Part shown: positions 44,082 through 56,342 of the stretch, in pieces
Position numbering within the stretch: position 1 is the stretch's first letter
Layout: every line of letters begins with the position of its first letter
Source: Brachypterus glaber
Taxonomy: Eukaryota; Arthropoda; Insecta; Coleoptera; Kateretidae
Direction of reading: 5' to 3'
Assembly (NCBI GenBank): GCA_958510825.1
Contig: OY294049.1
Coordinates: 39,026,774 to 39,090,773, forward strand
Length of the DNA: 64,000 bases
Notes under the pieces: model-generated
Seen by the model: the letters and a program-made list of their open reading frames with translations, nothing else
Databases searched by the model: none
Told to the model about the DNA's origin: nothing
Translations under genes and position numbers: made by a program

Positions 44082-45007
44082 ACGTTTCGTTGTGAGTTCT
44101 CCGAGGTTTAGCGAATCAGGACCCGGTGAAACCTTATATTTACTTGTAAAGTATTTGAGACTAGGATTAGATTGTGCAGAAATTTGGTTTTTATTTGTTC
44201 GACTTTGGTTTTAAATAATGGTTATAAAAAAGACTGAAAACGCATTTTCTAATTAAAGATGGTAGTGGATAATACCCGCAAACAATAGCTAGAAATAGTA
44301 AAAGACAAGCTACATTATTTCTCGTAATACAAAGTTATACCAAAATATTAAGGACCGACCCACTTGAAGTATACTATGGGGGTCTAGCAACTTGTGGGGG
44401 TCCTACGTGATACAGTGAGAATAAATCAACTTGCTTTATTCTCAGTGTTTTAATTAGCAGACTGTATAATTCGCTCTCCATGAGCGAACTCCATAGATAA
44501 AGGGCTGATCTTGCGTAACTGTCTCCAAGAATGAGTACAACCGACCCATTGGATTTATATGGACAATTACAATTGTTTATATTACATACACTTATGTTAA
44601 AATCAAAGTTATTTAGAACTAGCCACGACATAATTATATTTAAAACCACTAAAACATATTAGTAAAACCGCGAAACGCGGGAGGTTCTTTGACATGCTGC
44701 TCTTTGATTTTTGTTGAATGTAAAAGTGTAGGCCCTTGTATTAGCTTGTAAAGACCACACTTCACAGGGAGCAATTTGTACGCAATTTTGGTGCTGTGCA
44801 AGTTTGCTGCCAGATATAGCATGAAAACAATTGTACAATCATTTGCCTTTTCATGGAGCAAGTTGTACGCAAGTTTGACGCTATATATTGCAAGTTAAAC
44901 AGTACTGCCAACCAGGCAATTTTGACGTGTCTCTGCGTTTGTTGACAAAAACATAACCTAGCATTTGCTTTTTTAAGGAAGTTTTTTAGTTAGACAGAAC
45001 GGCCTAT

Positions 45008-45430
45008 TACACAGGTTTACAAAAAAAAAGTCAGGACTATTTGACCGGACCATGGTATTCCTAGGTATTTTGGCGCCCTGAATCAGATCCCGGGGTCAGT
45101 TTTGCCCCATCACGTCAGGAAAACGAGATTTCAGGTCATTTGAGGTCAAAATGGTGATTTTTTGAGAGCAGCCCCGGGACAATATCTCAAGCGACCTGTT
45201 AACTTCACGGGTGACTGTGTAGGTCTTGAATACTTTCTGAACGTTGAGATGTTGTCCCGGGGCCGCTCCCAAAAAAATCACCATTTTGACCTCCAAATGA
45301 CCTTGAAATCTCGTTGCCTGACGTGATGGGGGCAAAACTGACCCCGGGATCTGATTCAGGGCGCCAAAATACCTAGGAATACCATGGTCCGGTCAAATAG
45401 TCCTGACTTTTTTTTTTGTAAACCTGTGTT
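45008..45430. mobile_element. foldback element (about 423 bp), GC-rich arms
   Basis: The arms of about 175 bases pair with only a few mismatches: CACAGGTTTACAAAAAA with TTTTTTGTAAACCTGTG, then GACTATTTGACCGGACCATG and CAGATCCCGGGGTCAGTTTTG with their complements. A spacer of about 70 bases includes TTAACTTCACGGGTGACTG. TTA stands on both sides, a possible 3-bp duplication. Confidence 0.85.
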
Positions 45431-45695
45431 ATTAATAATAGTAATTATTAACATGTACAGTTGCTACTATATTAGTAAAAAGAAATCGATTTGGTAACTT
45501 TTCTCCAGGTTGGTACACGAAAATAACCATAAAACTTGCGTGAAAATCGCCGAAAAATAGAACATGTTCTAAATAATTTGATGGCACGAAAATGGCCTCA
45601 AACTTGCCTGAATTCTTGCAACAAACTTGCATAGAATCAAACTTGCGCACAAATTGCTCCGTGCAAAATGTAGTTTATTTCAATATTTTGCAATA

Positions 45696-45752
45696 TAATT
45701 ATTATTATTATTATTATTATTACAAACAGTAAGCGGCAGGGCCGATGAGACT
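45696..45752 (-). mobile_element. LINE 3' tail with (TAA)n end
   Basis: An ATT microsatellite followed by ACAGTAAGCGGCAGGGCCGATGAGACTG (read on plus) matches the 3' end of the fragment at 47275-47908. It is a severely 5'-truncated copy. Confidence 0.6.
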
Positions 45753-46168
45753 GTATATATATATAAAATGCTATTCTTAAATAATGAATGATAATATATC
45801 TTGTCTTTTACTATTTATAATTTTAGCCTTCCACTAATGTCTTTAATTTGCCTTACACTATGAGCTTAGGGACATATCCAGAAGATTCTTCCGAAAAAAA
45901 AATCGCGGAATGAGCTATTTGCTAAATATATTAGCAAAAAGTAGTTTTATGATATTTATTTTTTCAAGATTTTCAATTAATTTTTTATAAATTAATGTTC
46001 TGAAGATGTTTCTTCTAGAGACGAAGCGTAGGATTTTGATTTCGTAACGCGGCCTAATCTAGAAAACAAAATGTTAAAAAAAAACAGGCATTTGGACGTT
46101 TTATACCTATTTTTTGGTACTTAACCTCTCCATCTCATTTTTTTAATTAAAAATAAAATACGAATAAC

Positions 46169-46214
46169 AACATTTACAGTCTGGCAGCTGTAAAAAAAAA
46201 CAGCTGCCAGACTA
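46169..46214. repeat. perfect short hairpin, AGTCTGGCAGCTGT arms
   Basis: Two 14-base arms separated by a run of A. Short enough to be chance or a remnant; no T-run termination context typical of a small RNA gene was seen. Confidence 0.6.
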
Positions 46215-46833
46215 TATTTACTGCTTTTAGCAGTACTTATCTTCCTTTTGTCTTTTAAGAATAGAATACATGGTTTTGTACCAAACTTTTTTTGGGGTAT
46301 ATACATTCTTTACAAACTCATCTTTTTTTAAAAGTTATCTTCCTCTATATTTTTGAGGTTGTCCAAGAATAGTTAGTTTTATCTTACTGGATGCACCTTT
46401 TATGTATAACTCTGATAAGGCATCAGTTAAGAAAAAACTTTTTGTTCCAAAATCCGTTCCAAAAATTGTCTGTTTTTTTTTTATTTTTTTTGCGCTAGTC
46501 TTTTACAATTAAATATTCGTTAAATATAATTTAACTTTTAAATATCGCACATTTAAAAATATATTGCGTTTTCTTTGCGGTTCGTTTTTGAATTAAATTT
46601 CTGCATGAACTAGTCCGACTTAGGTTAGGATTTTTATATTATAATAGAGGTAAGTTTTGTGTGGATTACGCATTTATTTTTTTTTAACGTTCGTTTTGTT
46701 ACATATATTCGGATGTTTATTCTGTATTATTTTTTATCCCCCTCTGTCAAAACAGTTCGGATAACAGTGAAAAAAAAAAAGATTGATTTAAATCAAAGAT
46801 ATTTTGCTTTTGAATTTTGGTATTTTTATACAC

Positions 46834-48382
46834 GGTTATTCAGAAATAAGTTCGAGAAATTTAAGAGGAAAAAAAGTTTCTATAAAGGGTGGTCCGGAAA
46901 TGAGCCCTAAGGGAGCTATGACCCTCCTAAGGGTGCATCTAAAAAGTAGTTTTTATTTAATATTTCTGGAACCCATTAAACCACAACAACGAATTTTTGC
47001 GCATGCCTTAACATTGAGAAAGGCTATTATTTTATGTAATTTTTATCTGGTAATTTTAACCAGGGACGTGCGAAATGTGGGGGCGATGTCACTCTTTTGC
47101 CCCAAAATAATTTATCCTTAAATTTTTTGACATTTTCTCAATAAAATATCATTAATCAAAAATACATAAAAAAGGTACTCTTTATGTAACACTGTAGGGC
47201 CAACCGTTTTCGATAAAATTTCAATAAAAGAGGCAACTTCACGTTCTGAGCATAAAAAATAGGAACTAAAAAATTATTATTATTATTATTATTATTATTA
47301 AAAAAACAGTAAGCGGCCTAGCGGATGAGACTGTTATCAATAATTTGAATTAAACTTAAAATATATTACATAAAATTACAATATCACAGAAAAATATATA
47401 GAATCACATTAACTTATCACATAGTTTTCACATAGAATAGTGAACAAGAGTATTGTTCCATGCCTTTATTTCCTGATCAAGTCTGTTTTTGAACTGAATG
47501 ACTGATAAGGCGTTTACAGTTTCACCACTAAGTCTGTTCCAGACATACACTACTCGGTTTGGAAAAGAGTTTTTACGTTGCAGCTTGTTACACCTCTCCT
47601 TGCTGAGTTTTTTATTGTGACCTATTAACTGCTGGGTATCAAATTGTAGAAGTGCTTCCATGTTGCATGTATAATGGCCTTGAGTAATTTTGTACAGCTC
47701 AATTAGGTCTCCACGCTGCCTTCTTTGGGATAGGGTGGGGAGGTTAAGTATCTGGAGTCTTCTTTCATAGGGTTCATTTTTTAGTGAGGCTGGAAGCTTG
47801 GTGACTTTCCGTTGAACTTTCTCAAGTGATTCAATGTCCTTTGCATAGTATGGACTCCAAATACTTTGGGCATACTCGATCTTGGGTCTGATGAAGGATT
47901 TATGGAGTGCACCAATAAAAATTTTAATAATGCAGAGAGATTCTACATTCTGATGCTCAGAACGTGAAGTTGCCTCTTTTATTGAAATTTTATCGAAAAC
48001 GGTTGGCCCTACAGTGTTACATAAAGAGTACCTTTTTTATGTACTTTTAATTAAAGATTATTATTGAGTAAATGTCAAAAAATCTACGGATAAAAAAGTA
48101 TGGGCAAAAAAGTGATATCGACCCACCATTTTGGACGTCCCTGGTTAAAATTACCAAATAAAAATTACATGAAATGATAGCCTTTATCAACGCTAAGACA
48201 TGTGCAAAAATTTGTTACTGTGGTTTATAGGGTTCCAGAAATATTAAATAAAAAACTATTTTTTAGATGTACCCTTAGGAGGGTCGTAGCACACTTAGGG
48301 CTCATTTCCGGACCAACCTTTATAGGAACTTTTTTTCGTATTTTTTAACGTAGAATTACCCCTTAAATTTCTCTGTTCCCTG
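46834..48382. mobile_element. composite inverted-repeat element carrying a LINE fragment
   Basis: Left arm about 46834-47260, right arm about 47910-48382. They pair through GGTCCGGAAATGAGCCCTAA, CACAACAACGAATTTTTGC (diverged), GGTACTCTTTATGTAACACT and TTCAATAAAAGAGGCAACTT. The arms belong to the 23481-24212 family. A LINE 3' fragment sits between them. Confidence 0.75.
47275..47908 (-). pseudogene. LINE fragment: C-terminal reverse-transcriptase tail plus 3' end
   Basis: Read on the minus strand it begins near 47908 with IRPKIEYAQSIWSPYYAKD, then VQRKVTKLPA and YERRLQILNLPTLSQRR, continuing in ORF 47661-47428 with FPNRVVYVWNRLSGETVN and IQFKNRLD. These are typical CR1/Jockey-type C-terminal motifs. 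The 3' end is a (TAA)n tail at 47275-47300. It is truncated at 5', so inactive. Confidence 0.8.
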
Positions 48383-49087
48383 TATATTGATAATACATTT
48401 TGGGTTTGGCTCTTTTTTGAGCTATTTTACTCTTGAAATCAAGATTTTAGTTGGGATATACAGGGTTTTTCATGGTAATCTGCCATAATGAAAAAAAAAA
48501 TTGTTTAAAATAATATTTCGAGGTGGCTTAAAATTTCTTACAGCATTACCAGAGGTTAAATAACTTCTCCCTTACCAAATAATGGCTTAATGCCATTGTA
48601 ATAATAATAAAAATAATAATAATAATAATAAATACAGGTAAACCATTTTAGAAAGAACCGTGTTTATAAATGCGAGAAGCGTACGCACAGTGGTCCCAGA
48701 AAGTCTGCTTTTTTGCATAGGGCTTTTTTTTTTTGCACCGCTGATTACGAATTTATTTTTTAAATTTTGTCAAAATTAACAAAAATATAGCATAAAACAA
48801 AAAATTATGAAAACTTGTTGACAATTTGTTCACTTTTTTTTTGGGACTGCTGTGGTACGCCTGATGTCACGTATCCAGTATTTCATTGGTAGAAGTCGCG
48901 CGGATGCAAAAACAAGGTTCATTCTAGAGTGGTTTATCTGTACATTTTTACCTTTTTCAGAAGTATTAATAGGATAAAACTTCTGAAAAAGGTAAAAATG
49001 CAATGCTGGGAAGAGGACTCGATGTTAAAGTGCTAAAAAAGAATGTCAGAATAATAGGTTGTATGCGAGGGTTTTAAAATTTAACAT

Positions 49088-49231
49088 TAAAGGTCATTTA
49101 GAAGTTGCACAAAATTACCCTTCCAACTAAGTTTCTGATCAATGATAATACCCAAAAATTTTGAATTTTCCACATTATCTATGGAGAGTGTGTTATATGA
49201 CCTATTAAGTTCTTTGTTATGGATATACAGC
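49088..49231 (-). pseudogene. LINE reverse-transcriptase fragment
   Basis: The minus-strand reading gives VLYIHNKELN followed by NSKFLGIIIDQKLSWKGN, the well-known FLG-I-D-LSW motif near the end of non-LTR RT domains. Only about 48 codons are recognisable. Confidence 0.7.
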
Positions 49232-49990
49232 ACTAAAACGAAAATGTACCTCGCTCCTAGTTAACTAGTTATAATTAAAACTAGTTATAACTAGTATTAA
49301 TTATAACTAGTATTAGTTTGTAAGTAAACATTCCTTCAGAATCTCAACATGTTGACAGTAAGAATCTAATGTACCGTACTAGGTTAGATTTTTCGACTTG
49401 GAAATATATTTTTTTATAAACATTGGCAAAAAAAAAGACTTGAAAAAAAAATTTTTACTGAGAGCGCTATAACATTATTGAAAAAAAAACTAGGTAATTT
49501 GACAGCATTTGCCTTTTTACTGTTTATTCAAAATTTTTGGATGTGATTTAGTAGATAAAAATTTTAATTGGTGCAATTTTCAAATTTAAAGGGGGGGTAA
49601 AAACGTGTTACATAGCATTATGTAAAACAAATCCTAGTATATATCGCCACCCTAATGTTGTGATGTTGTGTGTGATATTTTTTTCTATTTTTAGGGTTTT
49701 AACACCAAAAAGTTGTCACTTAGTTCTTATAAAGTTACCAGACTGTGACGTAATAATTAAACAAAAAACTCGATATAAAAATTAATGAGTTATTTCTATT
49801 TTAATTTTCTTTAAATGTTTTCTGCAGGCACATACACCTTTATTACATTAGGATGGCTTTTTCTCTAAATTAAGAAAACAATAAAATATATATTTTGTTA
49901 ATTTTATAAGTGTTTTTTAAGAATAATGACTTATTTTGTTATAAATTGTTAATAAATGTAAAAAACGTATTTTAAGTTTTCGTTTTTGAG

Positions 49991-52900
49991 TTATTCAATT
50001 TTCCAGTCGAGTATTTTCAGGTATTCTTTTTCGGTAATGTCGCCGATTTTAGCCGATTCCAAATGTAACTAGAAATAAAAAATTATGAAATTACACAGAG
50101 AAACATACACGGTGTATTTGAAATAAAGTCCGAAATTTTAAGGGATGAGTCTACATCATAATATTACAATAAGTTCCTATAAACAAATGCCTAACAATGC
50201 GTCGTAAAACGGCTAAAAAAATCGGTTTTTATTTTAACCAGGAGTGTGCGAAACGGGGAGTGGGGGGGGGGGGCTTATGAGTTTTTGTCACAAAGTTTTT
50301 TGTTATTTCATTTTTGGAATATGATTCCTCAGGTCAAAATACATAAAAAAGGTACTCTTGTTGTAATACTGTAGGATTAACCGTTTACGAGAAAAATAAA
50401 TTTGAAAGTGAAATGTCACGGTTTTAGGACGAAAAATTAAATACTAAAATGTTAAAAACCAAAATTTCAATGATGCTGGGGGAATGTACATCAAAAACTA
50501 AGAAAAAAACCTCAAACTGTGAAATTTTACCTTCAAGTTAACTTTTCTCAAAAACGGTTAATCCTACAGTATTAGAACAAGAGTACCTTTTTTATGTATT
50601 TTGACCTGAGGAATCATATTTCAAAAAAAAGTTACACAGAAAAAAGTTTGGGACAAAAAACTGATAAGCCCCCTCTCCCCGTTTCGCACATCCCTGGAAT
50701 TATTGAGAGTTACTGTGATGAGGGGTTTTCTTCTAAACCACCAGATTTGCAAAATATTGTAAGTGCTGCGACCTTGTAAGGTTATAATTTACTGCTTGAA
50801 ATTTATTTATTTTAGATCGTAGAAAAAACGTTGTTTGTATTACGAGCGCAAAATATGATTTCTGCTTTCGCAGTCATTTTGCGCCCTTAATACAACTTTT
50901 AAATAACTATTCTGTAAACTACTTTTTTTAATAGATACTTAATTTTAATCAACCTAATAATTTTAAATAATGATAATTTTATCTTTATTTACAAAAAATA
51001 ATATTTGAAATAACTTTTTTTTTTGGGTTGTAGGAAAAATAGTGTACATAACTTGTCGGAAAGTATCTTTCAGCTACGCGGCTCGTGCAAAACATTCGCT
51101 CATGCGAAATAAGTCACTTTCCGTACACGTTATGTAATATACTATTTATGTTTTGATTTTTTTAGAAACATCCTGATCTATCTACTTACTTTTTGTTTTT
51201 TAAGATTGTCTATTAACAATAGTTGCTTTTTAAATCCAGTGATTAACTCGTTTTTGTGTTTCTCAATAAGTTTAATAGTTGTTTGCAAGTCCTGCATTTG
51301 TTTTCTATAGGATTCTTTAACACACTAAAAAGTACAATTTTGTTATAAAAATCGATTTAGTTTCTAAAAAAAATAAAAATATTTTAACTCGAAGTATACA
51401 AATTCGGGAAATTGGGTCTATTAATGGTTTCAGTACACATCAAAACTCACGAAATCTCGTGATTTTTTTTTATTTGGAAATGCTAAAAAACACATAAAAT
51501 ATGAAAAGTTGTGAAATCTGATGAAATCCCATGACTTGATGAGCTAGTCCATATGATCATATAGTCCGGGAGCCCACGTCCAGTAGAATTTTTTTTTATT
51601 ACCCCACCGCTGAGACTTTGTATATGTGTTCTTTGTGTCCAGTCAAACAACTTCTTACATAAGAAAATTCTCGGTAGCGGGGCGTTTTTTTTTTGGGACT
51701 AACCCTCAACTTTAGGGCGTCTGACAACAAAATTACCAAAAAATTTTTTGTCGGACAAGGTTACCACTTGATTTTAAATATTTTTATTAAACGATCCTGA
51801 AAGTAACAGCTGCGAGGTGCTAAATGTTATGACGTCATAACTTTACCATGTTAGGTTAGTTATGACGTTATAAAATTTAGCACCTCACAGCTGATTTTTT
51901 TAGTATCATTTAATAAAAATATTTTAAATCAAGTGGTAACCTTGTCCGACAAAAAAATTCTGGCAATACCGTTGTCGGATGCCCTAAAAATAAGGGTTTG
52001 TCCAAAAAAAATCCATCATTTCCTAAAAGTGCAAATGGATTTTTTGATATTACCTTTTCTTCTTCTTCCATATCTTTGATTGTACTTTTTAACTTCTCAT
52101 TTTCCTCGCTTAGTCTGTTAATCTTAATATCTGAATTACTGGTTGAACTAGAAAACTGCTTAACTTCTTTTTTTAATTGGGTTATTTCTTTTTTTAGGCT
52201 GACATTTTCATTGTCTCTGGCTTGTACTTTTGACGTCAACATTGCTACCTAAAACCCAGAGATTCATAATTTGACCAAAATCACGTAGTTTTTCACAAAA
52301 GATACTTATTATCTCGGTCTCTTTTGTAGATTAGACGGGAAATATGTTTTATTCACAGGCATACAGAAAAACGTCCTTTATATGCATTAGAAAAAGTTGA
52401 AAATCTATCATTTTTGTTTCTTTTAAAGTTAAAAAAGCTTTTCATTTTTAACCAAGGTTAGAAACGAATTCATATCTAACCTGTCTTTTAGCTTTTGGTT
52501 ATACCTTATAGATGGCGAAACTTTCGCCTTGTCTGTAAACAGTTGAAGTTTGCGAATAAAATAACCTAAAATTTTTGTTTATTTCTACGAAAAACAATAA
52601 GAAATAATATTTTTATAATGATAATAGGATATAACAACGAGCAACTTATTTAAATTATTATTTAGTTGAAATTTATAGTGACATTAGAAATCTGCAAAAT
52701 TTCTGTAAATCATTTCGTATGTCATTTTCTTATGTGGTTAGAACAGAATTTTATTCACAAGCATAAATAAATAACACGACATTTTAGATTAGAAATATAC
52801 TATTCCCCTTATAAATATTGATTAAACTTCATGAATTCATCTACCTGACATTCGAGTTTAGCAACTGCACTTTTAGTAGTCGAATTATAACTGATCCATT

Positions 52901-53724
52901 TATCCTTTTCCTCCTGCAAACTTTGTTTTTCCTTCTGATTCTTTTTAATTTCTTCATTTTTCTTTTTTAATTCGTTCTGAAGTCTCGAATTTTCATTTTC
53001 TACCGATTTTAATTTGGCTCTTATGAAATTATTCATGGCTTTTGGTCCCATTTCATCCACAGATCTTGGTAAATTGAGTTCTTCTGCCGGAATGTTTTTA
53101 GGTTCTAGTTTGGCACCATTTTGTTTAATATTTGATGAGTGATAATACGTTTTGGCATTGTTGAGATCCACTCTGGTTTTGTTAGATTCGTATACCAGAT
53201 TTTCTTGAAATTTCTAAAATATGTAAATTTCCTTTTATAATAAAGCACCCCGTCGGCCTGTCCCAAAAATTTTTCATTTTGAAGCTTTAGATAAAGCTTC
53301 AAATTTCGGACCATATAAAATTGCAGAATCGATTACTTTCCCCGAGGAAAGTCTTGCATTAGTAAATAAATAAAAAAAACTATTGCTTTTTTTACGTTTC
53401 TCGATGTTTTATATCGAAAAAATATGATTTCCGTAAAAAAATTATGTCTGCCCGGGAAATTTGTGACCACGAAACTTTTGATTTTTTTGGATTTTTTGTT
53501 GTTTTTAATAAACCTAGTGGAAAGTATTATTTTTTGGCAGCAGTATTTTTTTATAATTAGTGGGAAGTATCGTATTTTTTGCTCAGTTATTATGAAAAGA
53601 GGGAGTAAATATTTTGTCTCACCCTGACACTTTCAACTTTTTCCATCAACTCTTTAGTTCTTAATTTTAATTTTTCATTTTCTTTATGGTAAGCATCTTC
53701 TTTTTGCAATAGATCATCTTCCAT
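49991..53724 (-). CDS. TEX9-like coiled-coil protein (5 exons)
   Basis: Minus-strand exons are 53724-53623, 53213-52845, 52248-52054, 51324-51190 and 50068-49991, each in phase 0, about 292 residues. Nearly the whole protein is predicted coiled coil: KEDAYHKENEKLKLRTKELM, NELKKKNEEIKKNQKEKQ, LKKEITQLKKEVKQ and INRLSEENEKLKSTI. The C-terminus FKKQLLLIDNLKKQK joined to LHLESAKIGDITEKEYLKIL closely matches what I recall of the conserved end of TEX9 (testis-expressed 9), a coiled-coil protein linked to centrosomes and cilia; the first exon also fits. The start ATG is the first in frame. A generic coiled-coil protein is the alternative; the C-terminal block argues against it. Its role in insects is unknown to me. 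Confidence 0.75.
50115..50710. mobile_element. inverted-repeat element (about 0.6 kb) between TEX9-like last exon and exon 4
   Basis: CAGGAGTGTGCGAAACGGGG pairs with CCCCGTTTCGCACATCCCTG; GATTCCTCAGGTCAAAATAC pairs with GTATTTTGACCTGAGGAATC. Internal text resembles the arms of 46834-48382 (AAAGGTACTCTT, TAGGATTAACCGTTT), so it is a distant member of that family. It includes a G run at 50262-50275. Confidence 0.75.
51711..51988. mobile_element. foldback MITE in a TEX9-like intron
   Basis: TTTAGGGCGTCTGACAACA pairs with TGTTGTCGGATGCCCTAAA, then GGACAAGGTTACCACTTGAT with ATCAAGTGGTAACCTTGTCC, and AGGTGCTAAATGTTATGACG with CGTTATAAAATTTAGCACCT. The loop is about 25 bases. The right end runs close to the exon ending at 52054. 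Confidence 0.85.
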
Positions 53725-53887
53725 TTTTTTCTTTGTAGAGTATTGTTAACTTTTAGTTCTTCTGTCTGTTATTTGACAGGATTTACCTATGATTATTATT
53801 TATGTTGCCATCATAAAGGGTGGTTTCTCTATGGTTGTCATAGCAACCATATATAATACACATACAAAATACCACAGCTGTGATAAC

Positions 53888-54655
53888 TAGGGACCCTATA
53901 TATAATGACATTAAACTTCACACAAAGGGTTGAGACACCAATTTAGTAATTTCTGCAGGGTCTTGTTTTTTTTGCGAATTGGCACTATTGGTATAGTAGA
54001 AGTGACATTACTTGTCAAAATATCCATAGACGTGTTTTTTGAAAAAATGTCACGACAATGTTTTTAGTTTGCTAAAGTAAAACTACTAGTTGATCATATT
54101 CTTCGGTACATGCCTGAATTTTTTACATTCCTCTTATTTATTTATATTATTCTTTTCTTCAAAATTAATTCAGTTCCAAATAAAAGGGATTTCAACTAAT
54201 TAGGGAAAATTCCGAGATTATTCGAACACTGACGGTCGTCAGTATATTCCATAAGTAAATCTTGATTTAAATTGTATAGGTATTTTCGTAGGCACTTTAA
54301 AACAGTACAATAATAAAACTATAAACCATAATTTCGTAAATAAATAAATTTGATGACCAAATATTCAGTTTGACACTGACACTTAAATATGACAATATTA
54401 TTATATTAATTAATATCGACGCCTCTGTTCGGGTTGACATTTAACTATAACCTCAGATTTTGTATCTGACAGAATTATATTAAATTTAGACATAATTATT
54501 ACTAGATTTAGATTTGGCACCAAAGCACTTTGGATAAAACCATTGTCTTTCATAGTTTAACAATACTAGTGCTTGGTTGCCATTTTAACCTCAAAATCAA
54601 AGCGTGTCTCAACCCTTTTGTGTGAAGTTTAATGTCATTATATATAGGGTCCCTA
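53888..54655. mobile_element. non-autonomous hAT-like element with 8-bp target duplication
   Basis: The left end TAGGGACCCTATATATAATG and the right end CATTATATATAGGGTCCCTA are perfect inverted repeats; homology continues about 50 bases (ACTTCACACAAAGGGTTGAG). GTGATAAC stands on both sides (53880-53887, 54656-54663) and fits the hAT consensus nTnnnnAn. No transposase. Confidence 0.88.
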
Positions 54656-54780
54656 GTGATAACTATAGTTATTGTATACACAATAATATCGATAAAATTT
54701 TTCTGCAATATCAAACGTAATAAGACAGTTACTATAGTCTGTTTTTTCAAGCAAGAGAGTAAATTCAAAATCGCACAGTA

Positions 54781-55270
54781 AATCTTTGTTTTTATTTTCA
54801 TTCGTTTCTAAGGCCCGGTTGTACAAACCTCGCTTAAATTTGAACCTAGCTCAACTGTCGTGTTTCAGTGGTAAAGGAACTCCGTTAAACCAGGTTTGTA
54901 CAACCGGGCCTTAATTATTTAAAATCAAAATGGACAAAACTCATTTTTTAATCCAGTAACCTGTTGTGATATTAAAAAATTATTAAAATAATTAACGCCA
55001 TCTACAAATTTTATGTTAGAAAATTACCACAAAATGGCTCTAAGCACCAGAACACAATATCTATAAAGTAAAATCAAGTTGACGTTGGTACTAAGTTAGA
55101 GCCATTTTGTGGTAATTTTCTAAGATAAAATTTGTAGATGGCGTTAAGCTAATTTTAAATTATTTTAATTTTTTCTTAAATATCTCGACAGGTTTGTTGA
55201 TTAAAAAATGGGTTTTGTCAATTTTGTTTTTCAATAATTTAGTAACGAATGAAAATAAAAACAAAGATAT
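54781..55270. mobile_element. composite foldback with a MITE inserted in its left arm
   Basis: Outer arms AATCTTTGTTTTTATTTTCA (54781) and TGAAAATAAAAACAAAGATA (55250) pair, as do TGGACAAAACTCATTTTTTA and TAAAAAATGGGTTTTGTCAA further in. The inner stem 54992-55147 (TTAACGCCATCTACAAATTT and AAATTTGTAGATGGCGTTAA) is nearly perfect. The left arm alone is interrupted by the 54811-54911 hairpin. Confidence 0.8.
54811..54911. mobile_element. nested 101-bp hairpin MITE, TA duplication
   Basis: AGGCCCGGTTGTACAAACCT on the left and AGGTTTGTACAACCGGGCCT on the right, flanked by TA on both sides. AGGCCCGGTTGTACAAA-type ends are widespread among TA-targeting MITEs. It interrupts only one arm of the foldback, so it is younger. 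Confidence 0.85.
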
Positions 55271-55510
55271 TCTACAAAATTGCTTAAAAAAATAAACTCT
55301 TGATATCCGTAATAAACATTAAACATACACTGAAAAAAATATAAAAACAAATGAGATTCGATTTATCTCACGAATCCCTCTACCGATTATTTTCACATTG
55401 ACAATAAATAGTCGTAGAAGATATTTATAAAAAAAACTCCATCGGTGCAAGGACTTTTGTTTTAAAATTGATCCAAGCCGTGTTTTCTTATTTAAGTTAT
55501 TAAAACACTT

Positions 55511-55654
55511 TAAGGGCATATCCACAAGCTCGCATAACAACATAGTAATGCGATGCCGTGATTGGTTTGATGTGCCGCCATGTATCTGGTTAGCCAATCA
55601 CGGCATCGCATTCTTATGTTTTATGTTCTTATGCAATCTTCTGGATAGGTCTTA
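55511..55654. mobile_element. hairpin MITE, family H (copy 2)
   Basis: Ends TAAGGGCATATCCACAAGCT and TGGATAGGTCTTAA; the inner GCGATGCCGTGATTGG pairs with CCAATCACGGCATCGC. Same orientation and arrangement as 22393-22543. Confidence 0.8.
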
Positions 55655-56342
55655 ACTTGCGACACGTGACATATCGTGGAAACCGTGTGACATTGTAGCA
55701 CGGTTAATACGTACTTGAAGTACTTAAAAAAAATATTTTTTTTTGTCGATTTATCAATTTTGGTTTTTAGTACCGTTTTAGGGGGGTGCCCTCGACCTTC
55801 TGAAAAAAAAAAAAACAAAATTTTAATTATATAATTTGTGTTTATTTTTTTATACACGTTATAATTTATGTATAATTAAAGTAAATAGGGTAATTACCCA
55901 ATGACTACAGATTTGTGTAAATCCCCGCAAAATAATGACGTCAGGAGGTGACTGTCACGCACGTCCCTAATGGCTTATTATATTCTATTAATATTCTTAA
56001 AATGGAAAGAATATTTTAGAAACGTCTTAGAATATTCTTGAGACGTTTGTGCTAAAAGGGATAGCTATAGTCAAAGGGTATACTTTATAATGGGTTAAAA
56101 ACATAAACATAATATAAAGTTATTATCTACTACTACTAATCTAAGAGCACTTTTTTTGCTCATATAGCAACTAGAGCAGTCACCAAAATTATAGAGACAT
56201 CTGCCTCACTTTTTTCTCGCATTCTGTCGCTTTGGCGAGAACATCTCTGGCGCAGTACATCTGGGTGTCCAAGGATCAATTCCCAAGACCGCCGATTTTT
56301 TTTTTCGATTTTTAGCGTAAAAATAGTGGGTATACCTATATG

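Larger units (their letters stand above)
44082..49990. other. intergenic region between convergent PIWI and TEX9-like genes
   Basis: No host gene recognised. It contains a 45.0-45.4 kb foldback nested in a repeat with GGAGCAATTTGTACGCAA and TTGCGCACAAATTGCTCC flanks (44768 and 45637), LINE debris (45696-45752, 47275-47908, 49088-49231), a small perfect hairpin at 46169-46214 and the composite element 46834-48382. An open frame on the minus strand at 44374-44649 has a YARSALYLWSSL motif that might be another LINE C-terminus; this is weak. Confidence 0.5.

Noticed and set aside
44374..44649. Possible LINE C-terminal fragment on the minus strand
   Set aside because: Only a single YARSALYLWSSL stretch resembles LINE tails; too little to annotate as a feature.
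46169..46214. Possible microRNA precursor
   Set aside because: Arms are only 14 bases with an A-run loop, too short for a pre-miRNA and without flanking stem.
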